This document shows, piece after piece, positions 1 to 8,982 of a DNA stretch of 44,747 nt. The position numbers and the translations under genes were made by a program. Each line of letters begins with the position of its first letter. The stretch's first letter is position 1. Source of the DNA: Acidobacteriaceae bacterium (GTDB taxonomy: Bacteria > Acidobacteriota > Terriglobia > Terriglobales > Acidobacteriaceae); NCBI GenBank assembly GCA_003138515.1, contig PLGG01000076.1:1-44747 (forward strand), in the 5' to 3' direction. The notes under the pieces are model-generated. The model was not told the origin of the DNA and did no database searches. It saw only the letters and a list, made by a program, of their open reading frames with translations.

Positions 1-223
1 TGGTGTTGATCTTATTGGCGCCGGCATCCTTCAGAATGACCTGAAATTCGGTCTTCTCCTCGACCGCCGGAGCTGCTCCGGCCGCCGCGCCGCCGGCAAC
101 CATCACCGGAGCTGCAGCCGCCGCCGAAACGCCAAGCCTCTCTTCCAGCTTCTTCACCAGAGCTGCCGCTTCCAGCAGGCTCAGGCTTACGATTTGTTCT
201 TCCAACTGCGCGATATCCGCCAT
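1..223 (-). CDS. rplL: 50S ribosomal protein L7/L12, C-terminal part missing (window edge)
   Basis: L7/L12 forms the flexible stalk of the large ribosomal subunit and recruits translation GTPases. The visible 74 codons give the N-terminal dimerisation domain ([20 protein letters not shown], then a KKLEERLGV helix), the Ala/Gly-rich hinge (about residues 34-53) and the start of the C-terminal domain ([10 protein letters not shown]). The ATG at 223 follows a GGAGAG Shine-Dalgarno sequence by a few bases. It lies 177 bases behind rplJ, in the usual rplJ-rplL order, and the two are probably cotranscribed. The gene is cut by the left edge of the window, so the C-terminal factor-binding domain is not seen. 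Confidence 0.96.
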   Translation of the reverse strand, partial: MADIAQLEEQIVSLSLLEAAALVKKLEERLGVSAAAAAPVMVAGGAAAGAAPAVEEKTEFQVILKDAGANKINT

Positions 224-400
224 ATTTCTCTCCATTCAAAACTGTTTGAATTCGTCTTTCCCCGGCCGTTCCTGCAAACTCGAAAGTTTCCGATGCGCCA
301 GACCTGCGCACTTTCTCGTCTGCTCCTGGCCAAAACCCTTAGAACCCTGGGTGCCCAGTCCTTTCCGCTCTTTCCCGCGAAAAGGGTGGAAAACCAAAAT

Positions 401-946
401 CTATGCCGCCGCTCCAGCCGCAAACTTTTCCTTCTCCACGCCCTGGCCAATCACCACCGCCAAATCCCGGCCGGTAGCATTGATGACCGTAGCCAGCCGC
501 TGTGCCGGCGAATTGATCAGGAAAAGCAGCTTCGAGAAGATCTCTTCCTTGCCCGGCATGGTTGCCAGCGCCTTCACGTCGTCCACGCTCAACAGTTTGC
601 CGTCCACGATGCCTAGCTTAAAATGGAACTCCGCAGCGTTCTCGCCCGCCCACTTGGCAAACACCTTGGCCAGCGCCACCGGATCGCCCGCTGTAAACGC
701 AACCGAGTTCACGCCCTTCAAGCCCTTCAGCGCTTCTTCAACCTGCGTGCCCGAGCCGGAAATCGCGGCCAGCTTGTTCTTCACCACGCGGTACTTGCCG
801 CCAGCCTCGCGAATCACCTTGCGCAGCTCATAATCCTTGGCCACGGTCAGCTTGCTGAACGTGCCCACAATCGCGGTGGTCGATGAGGCCAGCTCCGTTG
901 CCAGCACCTTCACCTTTTCCGCCTTTTTCGCCTTCGAAATCGCCAT
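401..946 (-). CDS. rplJ: 50S ribosomal protein L10
   Basis: L10 anchors L7/L12 dimers to the ribosome and in many bacteria represses its own operon by binding the mRNA leader. The 181-residue product starts MAISKAKKAEKVKVLATELA and contains the typical N-terminal core with LRKVIREAGGKYRVVKNKLA (about residues 42-61) and the helical stalk-binding C-terminus. The length fits the family. The ATG at 946 is preceded by GGGGAGCAGGAAG, a good ribosome binding site. It lies between rplA (upstream, 134-base gap) and rplL (downstream). A hairpin in the gap upstream is listed separately. Confidence 0.97.
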   Translation of the reverse strand: MAISKAKKAEKVKVLATELASSTTAIVGTFSKLTVAKDYELRKVIREAGGKYRVVKNKLAAISGSGTQVEEALKGLKGVNSVAFTAGDPVALAKVFAKWAGENAAEFHFKLGIVDGKLLSVDDVKALATMPGKEEIFSKLLFLINSPAQRLATVINATGRDLAVVIGQGVEKEKFAAGAAA

Positions 947-969
947 CTTCCTGCTCCCCTCATCGGGTC

Positions 970-989
970 AGCGCCACTGAGTCGGCGCT
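970..989 (-). promoter_or_regulatory. Hairpin in the rplJ leader, possible L10 control site
   Basis: A 6-base-pair stem (AGCGCC/GGCGCT, 8-base loop) lies 24 bases upstream of the rplJ start in the rplA-rplJ gap. L10 autoregulation through a structured leader is established in several bacteria. That this hairpin takes part is an inference; I could not match it to the known L10 leader consensus. Confidence 0.3.
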
Positions 990-1050
990 CTATCGAATCT
1001 CGTCTTCCGAATCTCCGTTTGCAACGCCCAGAACCGGGTGGGCCTTGAAC

Positions 1051-1079
1051 TCCTGGTCCCTAAGTCCCTGGTCCTTGCC
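1051..1079. repeat. Imperfect TCCCTGG tandem repeat behind rplA
   Basis: Four imperfect 6-8 base units (TCCTGG, TCCCTAAG, TCCCTGG, TCCTTGCC) end one base before the rplA stop codon. Read in the direction of transcription this gives G2-G3 tracts separated by about four bases. Related repeats occur at 11774-11808, 25353-25384 and 27279-27371. Confidence 0.6.
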
Positions 1080-1080
1080 T

Positions 1081-1785
1081 TTACTTCTTCACCGCCGCGT
1101 CGGCCACAGCCGAATCCAGCGGAACGCCCGGTCCCATCGTCGAGCTCAATGTGACGCTCTTGATGTACCTGCCCTTCGCCGCCGAAGGCTTGGCCCGCAC
1201 TATCGATGTAATCACCGTAGTCGCATTGTCGATCAGCTTTTGCGGTTCGAAGCTCAGCTTGCCCACGGGCACATGCACCAGGCTGGTCTTGTCGGCGCGA
1301 AACTCCACCTTGCCTGCCTTGATCTCTTTCACCGCCGCGGCCACATCCATGGTTACGGTCCCGGTCTTGGGATTTGGCATCAGCCCCTTGGGCCCAAGCA
1401 CCTTTCCCAGCCGGCCCACAACCTTCATCATGTCCGGCGTCGCAATCAGCGCGTCGAAGGCGGTCCAGTTTTCTTTCTGAATCTTCTCCACCATCTCCTC
1501 GCCGCCCACAAAATCTGCGCCAGCCTCGGTAGCTTCCTTCTGCCGATCGCCGGTCGCGATCACGGCCACCGTCTTGGTCTTGCCCAACCCGTGCGGCAGC
1601 ACGACAGTTCCGCGAACCATTTGGTCTGCATGGCGCGTATCCACGCCCAGACGCATCGTCAGGTCGACGGTCTCGTCGAACTTCGCGTATTTCACTTGCT
1701 TCAGGAGATTCACTGCTTCAGGCAGCGGATACGCCGGCTTGTTCACAGCGGCGCGCGCCTTCGCAATATTCTTTCCAGCGGACAT
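1081..1785 (-). CDS. rplA: 50S ribosomal protein L1
   Basis: L1 forms the mobile L1 stalk near the E site and often represses its own operon. The 234-residue product begins [20 protein letters not shown] and carries family signatures such as [26 protein letters not shown] and [17 protein letters not shown]. The ATG at 1785 is chosen because GAGGGAAGC lies just upstream and the length then matches the usual 230-235 residues; the open frame extends to 1896 but adds residues not typical of L1. The gene normally in front of it, rplK, is absent here. Confidence 0.97.
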   Translation of the reverse strand: MSAGKNIAKARAAVNKPAYPLPEAVNLLKQVKYAKFDETVDLTMRLGVDTRHADQMVRGTVVLPHGLGKTKTVAVIATGDRQKEATEAGADFVGGEEMVEKIQKENWTAFDALIATPDMMKVVGRLGKVLGPKGLMPNPKTGTVTMDVAAAVKEIKAGKVEFRADKTSLVHVPVGKLSFEPQKLIDNATTVITSIVRAKPSAAKGRYIKSVTLSSTMGPGVPLDSAVADAAVKK

Positions 1786-2040
1786 GCTTCCCTCGTCTCC
1801 CACCGCTTTTGCCAGCCCGCCTTCGCGGGACTCCAAGCCGGAGCCAAAAGCCGTGGTGCTATTGACTGCGCAGGGATTCCCCCTGCGCGTATCCATTTAT
1901 GGTAGCGAATCGGCCGCGGAAATGCAAACGGCCCAAAGGACTTGGGACCGCCAACCTCCCCCAGGTCGGCGATCCCCCAGGCGCTTCCCTATTGCTCTAA
2001 GCGCCCAACTTTACTTCAAAGAGCTTCACTTCAAACCCTT

Positions 2041-2619
2041 TCACTTCAATCTTCGATTCGAGGCCATTGACGTCTCCAGCAGCCCCGCAAAAGGCAGCTC
2101 GCTCACGCTCAGATACAGCCTTGGCTTCAGCGACCGCGGAACGCCGCCCACAAAATCGGGTTGCGGGGTCGCTTTACCGTCCTTCAACCGAAAGAATTCC
2201 GACGAGCTCTCGTTGAACACGCCGCCCAACACGGTTCCTTCCTCGCGGTGCCCCCATCCCAGCGCAGTGCGGATCTCGAAGCTGACAGATTCCAGCTGGC
2301 CTCCTTCATCGAAGCAATACCTTGTGGCGATCTTGAAATCTTGTCCCGGCTCTACGATGGTCACGGAAGGCGTTCCGTGCTTGTGCTGCCAGAATTGCGC
2401 AGACATTCCGCTCGCGAGGCTCAATTCGGGAATCGCGTCGAGGCTCTGATACTCCTGCCATTCACTCTGATTGCTGGTTTTGGCAAACGTGCGGGCTTTT
2501 GTCGGCGCTTTCACTTTCAGGCTGCACACCTGCGCAGCGATTGCGATCGGTGAAAATCCGATCGCCAGAACTAAGAGGACCGAGGCAAGAATGGCATTGC
2601 GAAGCCGAATCGTTTTCAT
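2041..2619 (-). CDS. Secreted protein of unknown function
   Basis: I do not recognise this 192-residue protein. The N-terminus ([20 protein letters not shown], ending FSPIAIAAQ) is a typical Sec signal peptide: positive start, hydrophobic core of about 18 residues, and an AIA-A-type cleavage site near residue 29. The mature part is soluble, with two cysteines (one in the N-terminal VCSLK, one in TRYCFDEGG). It is therefore probably periplasmic or exported. The ATG at 2619 is chosen because it starts the signal peptide; the frame is open upstream to 2718 but that would bury the signal. It is divergent from pcrA and sits in the place where rplK would be expected. Confidence 0.75.
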   Translation of the reverse strand: MKTIRLRNAILASVLLVLAIGFSPIAIAAQVCSLKVKAPTKARTFAKTSNQSEWQEYQSLDAIPELSLASGMSAQFWQHKHGTPSVTIVEPGQDFKIATRYCFDEGGQLESVSFEIRTALGWGHREEGTVLGGVFNESSSEFFRLKDGKATPQPDFVGGVPRSLKPRLYLSVSELPFAGLLETSMASNRRLK

Positions 2620-2948
2620 AAGCCGAATCTTGTCATGCGGTCTCAAGCTGATAAATACAACGCGCGTTGCAACACCTGCTCCCCCAGCGGTGTCCAAAAA
2701 TCGGGCCTTGGTCACCAATATTCAGCACCTCTGGTAATGGCCCCTAAAACATCCCTCCTAGTGTCCTTTGTTTCTTCCGGTTGCCGTGTCCGCTTTTCCC
2801 CGCGCGCGCACGCCCGGCGGCCGCGATCCCGCCATGCTCCAAGTCGCGACCGGCTTAATCTCTTCGGCTCCTCGAATTTCGCCTCGTTAACCGCACGCCG
2901 CCCGAACGATACACTAGACTCAGGAACCTTCCCGCCGGACTCGACGCC
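2620..2948. other. Divergent intergenic region, secreted protein / pcrA
   Basis: This 329-base non-coding stretch holds the divergent promoters of the secreted protein and pcrA. The only element I can support is the pcrA promoter candidate at 2887-2915. No RNA gene or strong repeat is visible. Confidence 0.5.
2887..2915 (+). promoter_or_regulatory. Candidate sigma70 promoter of pcrA
   Basis: TTAACC (-35, 4 of 6 matches) and TACACT (-10, 4 of 6 matches) are separated by exactly 17 bases and lie 33 bases upstream of the TTG start. The spacing and position are right, but both boxes are imperfect. Confidence 0.4.
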
Positions 2949-5597
2949 TTGCATCCCTTTCTCGCCCATCTCAATCCCGAGCAACGCGCTGCCGTCGAGG
3001 CCCCTGATGGCCCCCTGCTCATCCTTGCCGGCGCCGGCTCTGGCAAGACCCGCGTCATCACCCATCGCATCGCCTGGCTCATCCAGGAGAAGAACATCGC
3101 GCCCGACTCCATTCTCGCCGTCACCTTCACCAACAAGGCCGCCGGCGAAATGGCTGAGCGCGTCAACGAGTTGCTCGGCCACTCCACGCTCGCCAAGCCC
3201 CTCATTTCCACTTTTCACTCCTTTTGCGTGCGCGTTCTCCGCCGCGACGTCGAAGCCCTCAAGATTGGCGACAAGGGCCTGACCCGCGCCTTCACCATCT
3301 TCGACGAAAACGATCAGTCGGGGCTGGTCAAGGCGATCATGAAGCGCATGGGACTTGACACCAAACAACTCACCCCGCGCACCGTCCTCAGCCGCATCTC
3401 CTGGGCCAAAAACCACATGGTCGATCCGCAGGATTACTTCCTCGGCTCCAAAGACCCCTCCAGCGAGCGCGTCGCCCACATCTTCAAGGCCTACCAGGAC
3501 GAGCTCCGCAAAAATAACGCCGTGGACTTCGACGACCTCCTGCTTGAAGCCGTGCGCCTGCTCAAATTCTCCGCCGAGGTCCGCGAGCGCTACCAGCGCC
3601 GCTATCAATATGTATTGGTCGACGAGTACCAGGACACCAACCGCCCGCAATACGAATTGATGAAGCTTATGGCCGGCGAGCACAAGAACGTCTGCGCAGT
3701 GGGCGACGAGGACCAGAGCATCTATTCCTGGCGCGGCGCCGACATCCGCAATATTCTCGAGTTCGAGAAAGACTTTCCCAACGCCCGCATCGTTCGCCTC
3801 GAGCAGAACTACCGTTCCACGCAGATCATTCTTGAAGCCGCCGGCGCCGTCGTCGCCAACAACATTCGCCGCAAGGGTAAGAAGCTCTGGACCGAGCGCC
3901 AGGGCGGCTCGCTCATCGGCTACTACGAAGCGCCCGACGGCGAAAACGAGGCCCTCTTCATCGCCGACAAAATTCAGGCGTTCTTGCGCCAGGCTCAAGA
4001 CTCGTCCGAAACACAAGACCGCGGAGCGGCCGGGGTTGCGCACTGCGCGGTTCTCTACCGCACCAACTCGCAATCGCGCCTCGTTGAGGAAGCGCTGCGC
4101 CGCTACAACGTCAGTTACACCATGGTCGGCGGCTTCAGCTTTTACGAGCGTGCAGAGATCAAGGACCTGCTCTGCTACCTGCGCCTCATCCGCAATCCTC
4201 ACGACTCGATGGCGCTGCAGCGCGTCATCAACACCCCGGCCCGCGGCATCGGCAAGACTACTCTTGAAACTCTTGAGCGCCTGGCTCTCGAAACCGGCCA
4301 GTCCACCTGGGACGCTGTCGCCGCGGCCATCGCCAACAGACTCGTTCCCTCGCGCGCGCTCGCGGCTCTCGAATCTTTTCGCCAGCTCATCCTCGATGCG
4401 CAAGCCATGATGGATCCCGACTTCGCCGGCAAGCTCGCCGCCGACGTCGCCGAGTCGGCCGCCTCCGACACCGGTTTCTCATTCGGCGAAGCTGCGCCAG
4501 AAGAACCATCGAAGGCGACCACCGACATCGGCTTCGATTTCGGCGAAGCCGCGCCGGATGAACCAGCGAACACTCCCGCCACATCCGAATCGAACTCCGC
4601 CGGAGACTCCGGCTTCCGCTCCCCCCGCGACTCCGCGACGCTCCCCGAGCTCATCCGCTTCATCATCGACCGCTCCGGCTACATCAAAGCGCTTGAAACT
4701 GAAGGCACGCCGGAGGCTTTCAGCCGCATTGAGAATCTGAAGGAACTTGCCAACGCCGCGCACGACGCCGAAGAGCGTGGCGAGACCCTCGCCGACTTCC
4801 TCGACCACGCCGCTCTCGCATCCGACACCGATCAGTTCGACCCCAACTCCCGCGTCACGCTCATGACTCTCCACGCCGCCAAGGGCCTCGAATTCCCGCT
4901 GGTCTTTCTCGCCGGCCTTGAGGAAGGCCTCTTCCCGCATTCGCGCACGCTGTCCAGCCCCGAGGAACTCGAAGAAGAGCGCCGCCTCTGCTACGTCGGC
5001 ATGACGCGCGCCATGAACACGCTCATCCTCACTCGCGCCCATTACCGCCGCCGTTACGGCGCCGATGTGCCCGAGGCCAGCGTCCCTTCGCGCTTCCTTG
5101 AAGAAGTTCCCCCGCAGCTCATTGAAAATCTCGGCAGCCGGACCCCTGCCTGGTCGACGCCCGCCTACAGCGCGGGCCGCCATCGCAGCAGCGCCTCCGG
5201 CTCCCACCGCGCTCATTTCAACTACGAGGACGAGAGCCAGGAAATTCCTCACGCCGCCGCGCCATCGTTCTCATCTCGCCAAAGCGCTACTCCAAAAGGT
5301 CTAAGCGCGGGAGCGCCGCCGCCGCCGGAGCGCAGCATCGACAACATCGCTCGCTTCTTCGGCGGAGGATCTGGCGTAGCTCGCACAGGCTCCTTCGCCC
5401 GTCCAACCATGGACATTCCCGCCACCAACGGTGCTACCGGCCTGAAGAAAGGTCAGCGCGTGATGCACTCGAAATACGGTGAGGGCACAGTGCTCCAGCG
5501 CGAAGGTGACGGCGAAGACGCCAAGCTCACCGTGCTCTTCCTCCGGCACGGCATGAAGAAGTTGATGGAAAAGTTCGCCAATTTGCGCAGGATCTGA
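2949..5597 (+). CDS. pcrA: ATP-dependent DNA helicase PcrA/UvrD
   Basis: A superfamily 1A 3'-5' DNA helicase acting in nucleotide-excision and mismatch repair and in clearing RecA and stalled replication forks. The 882 residues show the Q motif (LNPEQRAAV, 8-16), Walker A AGAGSGKT (27-34), motif II VDEYQDT, motif III GDEDQSIYSWRGAD, motif V MTLHAAKGLEFPLVFLAG, motif VI RRLCYVGMTRA, and a C-terminal PcrA/UvrD Tudor-like tail (GQRVMHSKYGEGTVL to the end). The start is TTG at 2949, directly before HPFLAHLNPEQ; no better start is available. The protein is longer than usual UvrD (about 720-750). The excess lies in an acidic linker with two near-identical copies of a 17-residue unit (about 507-540) and a Ser/Pro-rich segment before the Tudor domain. 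Confidence 0.96.
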   Translation: MHPFLAHLNPEQRAAVEAPDGPLLILAGAGSGKTRVITHRIAWLIQEKNIAPDSILAVTFTNKAAGEMAERVNELLGHSTLAKPLISTFHSFCVRVLRRDVEALKIGDKGLTRAFTIFDENDQSGLVKAIMKRMGLDTKQLTPRTVLSRISWAKNHMVDPQDYFLGSKDPSSERVAHIFKAYQDELRKNNAVDFDDLLLEAVRLLKFSAEVRERYQRRYQYVLVDEYQDTNRPQYELMKLMAGEHKNVCAVGDEDQSIYSWRGADIRNILEFEKDFPNARIVRLEQNYRSTQIILEAAGAVVANNIRRKGKKLWTERQGGSLIGYYEAPDGENEALFIADKIQAFLRQAQDSSETQDRGAAGVAHCAVLYRTNSQSRLVEEALRRYNVSYTMVGGFSFYERAEIKDLLCYLRLIRNPHDSMALQRVINTPARGIGKTTLETLERLALETGQSTWDAVAAAIANRLVPSRALAALESFRQLILDAQAMMDPDFAGKLAADVAESAASDTGFSFGEAAPEEPSKATTDIGFDFGEAAPDEPANTPATSESNSAGDSGFRSPRDSATLPELIRFIIDRSGYIKALETEGTPEAFSRIENLKELANAAHDAEERGETLADFLDHAALASDTDQFDPNSRVTLMTLHAAKGLEFPLVFLAGLEEGLFPHSRTLSSPEELEEERRLCYVGMTRAMNTLILTRAHYRRRYGADVPEASVPSRFLEEVPPQLIENLGSRTPAWSTPAYSAGRHRSSASGSHRAHFNYEDESQEIPHAAAPSFSSRQSATPKGLSAGAPPPPERSIDNIARFFGGGSGVARTGSFARPTMDIPATNGATGLKKGQRVMHSKYGEGTVLQREGDGEDAKLTVLFLRHGMKKLMEKFANLRRI
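4467..4569 (+). repeat. Duplicated FGEAAP(E/D)EP unit inside pcrA
   Basis: Two in-frame copies code for DTGFSFGEAAPEEPSK and DIGFDFGEAAPDEPAN, separated by a short Thr-containing spacer. They sit in an insertion within subdomain 2B of the helicase, a region not needed for the conserved motifs. Confidence 0.8.
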
Positions 5598-5665
5598 TCG
5601 GCGCGGGCGCACGCCAGTCGAACCCAATACGCTCTGACTGACAAAGACGGCTGATGAGACCGGCT

Positions 5666-6112
5666 CTATCCCAGCGCGATCTCGATGTTCAGCTCGGCAA
5701 TATCGAACAGCGCGTCCAACGACTCGGTCGTCTCCAGGCTCTCCGGCGTCGCGTCAAAGTAGCTCTCGCGCAAGCCCCGCCGAAGTTGTTCATGTTTCGA
5801 ATTGTCCCTGGCAAATCCCGGGGTAAAGAACATCTTGAATCCTTCCATCTCTCGGCCGTACGTGATCGGCGTCTTGACCATGTAACAAAGAAACGCCGCC
5901 ACAAAGTGCAAGGCTTCCTGCGCCTTCGGCGTCTTCAGCTCCCGCTCCAGATCTCTTTTGCCGAAAAATCCAGCCTTGATCACGATGTTGGTTTTCGACC
6001 TGTTCATCCGCGCCTGCAACAGGGCCTGCACCAGGAAATCCTCGTCGGTCTCGTCAAATCTTGGATCCGGCATAACTTTGTTCTCTTTCAGGTAGTCCCG
6101 AAAAAATGCCAT
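5666..6112 (-). CDS. Conserved-looking protein of unknown function, 148 residues
   Basis: I do not recognise the family. The 148-residue product is soluble and strongly charged, without a signal peptide or membrane segment. It begins MAFFRDYLKENKVMPDPRFD and contains IKAGFFGKRDLERELKTP in the middle and an acidic C-terminus. The codon use is like that of neighbouring genes and a GGGAAG purine stretch precedes the ATG, so I consider it a real gene. It is convergent with pcrA (68-base gap) and divergent from the lipoprotein gene at 6248. It is probably cytoplasmic. Confidence 0.7.
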   Translation of the reverse strand: MAFFRDYLKENKVMPDPRFDETDEDFLVQALLQARMNRSKTNIVIKAGFFGKRDLERELKTPKAQEALHFVAAFLCYMVKTPITYGREMEGFKMFFTPGFARDNSKHEQLRRGLRESYFDATPESLETTESLDALFDIAELNIEIALG

Positions 6113-6247
6113 CGGCTTCCCTCTCTCTTCGTTCGCAAGCTCATTCTACGAGCGACGGCGGCTCGCCGCCCGTTCCGTCGCTGCCGCGGTTTGCACTGCC
6201 GGTCCGCGTGGCCCTGTCCTGCGCCGCTCCAGTAGACTGAAAGCGCA

Positions 6248-7399
6248 ATGCAATCTGTCGGAAATCTGCGCGCTCGTCGGCGGCGTGCGCCGCTTGGCGA
6301 GCTCTTCGCGCTCTCGATCGCGTCGCAGGTCGCCGCCTCTATCCTTGCCGGCTGCGGTATGCCAGGCGCGCCACAGCCGCCCTCGTTAAACCTTCCCATT
6401 CCTGTCAGCGATCTTTCTGCCGTGCGCACCGGCGGCCAGGTTGCCCTCACCTGGACCATGCCAACAAAAACCACTGACAAAGTCTCGCTGAAAGGCAACA
6501 TCGCCGTCCGCGTTTGCCGCAATGAAACCAGCGCCGTGCGTTGCTCCGTCGCCGCCGCGTTGCAACTCGCTCCCAGAGCCCACGCCTCCTTCATTGACCT
6601 GCTTCCGCCCGCCCTCGCCGCGGCCCCCCCGCGCGTGCTCACCTACTCTATCGAGCTCGTCAATCGGAGGTCGCGCTCTGCCGGACTCTCGAACCCCGGC
6701 GAGATCCTTGCCGGCGAGGCGCCTCCCGCAATCGAAAACCTCACCGCGGAGATGAGCAAAGACGGCGTGCTCCTTCGCTGGGCCCCCGCTTCAACCGAAT
6801 CCTCGTCGACCGCCATCCGTCTCGTCCGCACGCTCATCTCGCCGCCTACAAAAGAACCGGATCACAGCCGGCTGCCGCAATCCGCCGAGCCGCTCGAGCA
6901 AACTCTCCTCGTCGAAGCCACCGCACACAGCGATCGCGCCCTCGATGCCAACATCCGTTTCGGCGAGACATACGAATATCGCGCCCAGCGCGTTGCCCGC
7001 GTCACCGCTGGCGGCTCAACCCTCGAGCTCGCTTCGCCACTCTCCCCTCCTCTGCGCATCGACGCCGTCAACGTGTTTCCTCCCAGCGCACCCAAGGGCC
7101 TTGCCGCCGTGGCCACCGCGGGCGAAAACGGCTCCGGCCCCGCCGTCGACCTCAGTTGGCTGCCCGGCGCAGAGGCCAATCTCGCCGGCTACATCGTATA
7201 CCGTCGTGATGCCGGCACATCAAACGCAGCCTTCGCATGGCAGCGCATCTCTCCCGCGCAACCCGTCGTGGGGCCCGGCTATCATGACCCTAACGTGCAG
7301 CCCGGCCACACCTACTCTTACTCCGTCACTGCCATCGATCGGGACGGCCGTGAAAGCGCGCGCTCCGCTGAAGCGTCCGACACCGCACCGGTCCCTTAG
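6248..7399 (+). CDS. Lipoprotein with fibronectin type III-like domains
   Basis: The N-terminus is an arginine-rich signal peptide (RARRRRAP) followed by a hydrophobic segment ending in the lipobox LAGC (Cys at about residue 36), so the mature protein is probably lipid-anchored. The 383 residues contain repeated beta-sandwich modules with the Fn3 pattern VxLxW ... Y...Y.V: at about 52-150 (QVALTWTMP), about 160-270 (GVLLRWAPAS ... YEYRAQRV) and 280-380 (PAVDLSWLPG ... GYIVYRRD ... YSYSVTAID). This suggests protein or polysaccharide binding at the envelope; no enzymatic domain is visible. The start ATG has only a weak GAAAG upstream, so the N-terminus is less certain. The FAH-family gene follows after 28 bases, probably in the same transcript. 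Confidence 0.8.
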   Translation: MQSVGNLRARRRRAPLGELFALSIASQVAASILAGCGMPGAPQPPSLNLPIPVSDLSAVRTGGQVALTWTMPTKTTDKVSLKGNIAVRVCRNETSAVRCSVAAALQLAPRAHASFIDLLPPALAAAPPRVLTYSIELVNRRSRSAGLSNPGEILAGEAPPAIENLTAEMSKDGVLLRWAPASTESSSTAIRLVRTLISPPTKEPDHSRLPQSAEPLEQTLLVEATAHSDRALDANIRFGETYEYRAQRVARVTAGGSTLELASPLSPPLRIDAVNVFPPSAPKGLAAVATAGENGSGPAVDLSWLPGAEANLAGYIVYRRDAGTSNAAFAWQRISPAQPVVGPGYHDPNVQPGHTYSYSVTAIDRDGRESARSAEASDTAPVP

Positions 7400-7427
7400 C
7401 GGAAACAACCTCAAGGAGTCAATCCCC

Positions 7428-8246
7428 ATGAAATATTGCCGTTTCTCAATCAACAACCAAACCCACTACGGATCGGTAGAAGACCGCAACGGCGAGTTGT
7501 GGATCGTGGATGTCTCGCCCGCGCCAGCTGAGGACATGGCTTACCGCGTCGCCCTTGAAGAAACCGATGCAGGAAACTTCGACTTCGCGCCCATGCCCTT
7601 GAGCGCCGCCCATTTGCTTCCACCTGTCACGCCATCCAAAATCGTCTGCGTCGGCCGCAACTATCGTGCGCACGTTCGCGAGCTAGGCAATGAAATGCCA
7701 GTCGAACCTCTCATCTTCTTCAAACCGCCTTCGTCGCTGCTCGCGCCCGGCGGCGTAATCCGCATGCCTGCCGTCTCCGAGCGCGTCGACTTCGAAGGCG
7801 AGCTCGCTGTCGTCATCGGCCGCCGCGCGCGCAACCTCAAGCCCGGCGCTCCCTGGCGCGACGTCGTGCGCGGATTCACGCTCGCCAACGACGTCACCGC
7901 TCGCGACCTGCAAAACAAGGACGATCAGTGGACGCGCGCCAAAGGATTCGACACCTTCTGCCCCATCGGCCCGATCGTCAGCGATGAACTCGACCTTGAC
8001 GCCGGCCTCAACCTCGAGACGCGCCTTAACGGCGAAATCCGCCAGCACGCCTCCACGCTCGACTTCATCTTCTCTCTCCCCGAGCTTCTCGTCTTCATCA
8101 CTTCCGTCTTCGCGCTCGAGCCCGGCGACCTGCTGCTCACTGGCACGCCATCCGGCATCGCTCCGCTCTCTCCCGGCGACCGCGTCGAAGTTTCCATCCC
8201 CGGCCTCGGTACCCTTGTAAACACCGTCGAATCGGACGAGAAGTAG
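7428..8246 (+). CDS. Fumarylacetoacetate hydrolase family protein
   Basis: The FAH family cleaves or isomerises beta-diketo and oxo-acid substrates (fumarylacetoacetate, acylpyruvates, 2-hydroxyhepta-2,4-diene-1,7-dioate) with a Mg2+ or Mn2+ ion. The 272-residue product has an N-terminal domain of about 65 residues and a C-terminal FAH domain with KIVCVGRNYRAHVRELG (about 73-89), FFKPPSSL, the metal-binding region DFEGELAVVIGR (two acidic residues) and the C-terminal LLTGTPSGIAPLSPGD. These match the FAHD1/HHED isomerase type. The ATG at 7428 follows AAGGAGTC. Its substrate cannot be told from sequence; the upstream lipoprotein gives no metabolic clue. Confidence 0.9.
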   Translation: MKYCRFSINNQTHYGSVEDRNGELWIVDVSPAPAEDMAYRVALEETDAGNFDFAPMPLSAAHLLPPVTPSKIVCVGRNYRAHVRELGNEMPVEPLIFFKPPSSLLAPGGVIRMPAVSERVDFEGELAVVIGRRARNLKPGAPWRDVVRGFTLANDVTARDLQNKDDQWTRAKGFDTFCPIGPIVSDELDLDAGLNLETRLNGEIRQHASTLDFIFSLPELLVFITSVFALEPGDLLLTGTPSGIAPLSPGDRVEVSIPGLGTLVNTVESDEK

Positions 8247-8272
8247 AGGTGAGCCGAAATGCCGCACCCAAG

Positions 8273-8845
8273 TCAGCCGGTTCCCTGCACAGCCCGCGAG
8301 CCTGCAGCCATCCTTTCCAGGAATTCCGGCGGCAAACTGCCGCGGCAATATTTTTCAATCTCTACCATGAATCGCGGCCGATCTGGAAGTCGATCTGAAA
8401 AGTTGATTTTCGTACCATCCGTCGCGGTAACTACTAGAGGTCCGGGCTTCCCGTGTTCTTTGATTTCCACGATTTCTCCCCATCGAATACGCTTCTCGCC
8501 CCGCAACCAAAAGCGCTGCTCGATCGCGTCATGGGACACCACGATCGTCCCCGGAAATGAAAACATCTCTGCGGCCGCAGCGAAAAGTATGGCGGCCGGC
8601 GCAAGGAGCTGCCACCACGCTCCGGAGCCATGCCGCAATTCATTGATAGCTGCCCACGCCGGCAAAAAGACAATCAGCGGCCAGGCGATGTATGTGAAGG
8701 GGTCCGGAGAGAATTCCACCGTTCCGTCGCCGACGTCCTTGGCGGAGCGTGCGCGGCGGTGTCCTCGCAAATGCATCCACGCGAGCAGGAGCGCGGATAC
8801 GAAATTAGCCGCTCTTAGCCAAGGTTTCCAGATCATCGAAATCAT
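8273..8845 (-). CDS. Small membrane protein with PH-like domain
   Basis: The 190-residue protein has hydrophobic segments at about 12-24, 55-70 ([16 protein letters not shown]) and 80-97 ([19 protein letters not shown]), followed by a soluble C-terminal part that looks like a bacterial PH-type beta domain ([50 protein letters not shown]). Such proteins are common and mostly uncharacterised. The ATG at 8845 is chosen because CCGGAGTAAG precedes it; the frame is open to 8896. It is convergent with the FAH-family gene (26-base gap) and divergent from the transaldolase gene. Confidence 0.7.
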   Translation of the reverse strand: MISMIWKPWLRAANFVSALLLAWMHLRGHRRARSAKDVGDGTVEFSPDPFTYIAWPLIVFLPAWAAINELRHGSGAWWQLLAPAAILFAAAAEMFSFPGTIVVSHDAIEQRFWLRGEKRIRWGEIVEIKEHGKPGPLVVTATDGTKINFSDRLPDRPRFMVEIEKYCRGSLPPEFLERMAAGSRAVQGTG

Positions 8846-8982
8846 CTTACTCCGGCGAGCGATTCCGCTTCCCGCGCTCGCACCGCATGCACCCACCTCG
8901 CATTCAGCGCATCTTAATGGATAAGAGGTACACTGGTCGCGTAGGAAACGAGTCGAATCCCCGCTTCCCCGCTGGAGGAATC

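Noticed and set aside
2712..4403. 563-codon open frame on the minus strand
   Set aside because: Antisense to the third-position GC-rich pcrA gene; its translation shows no family motifs and the opposite frame holds all helicase motifs.
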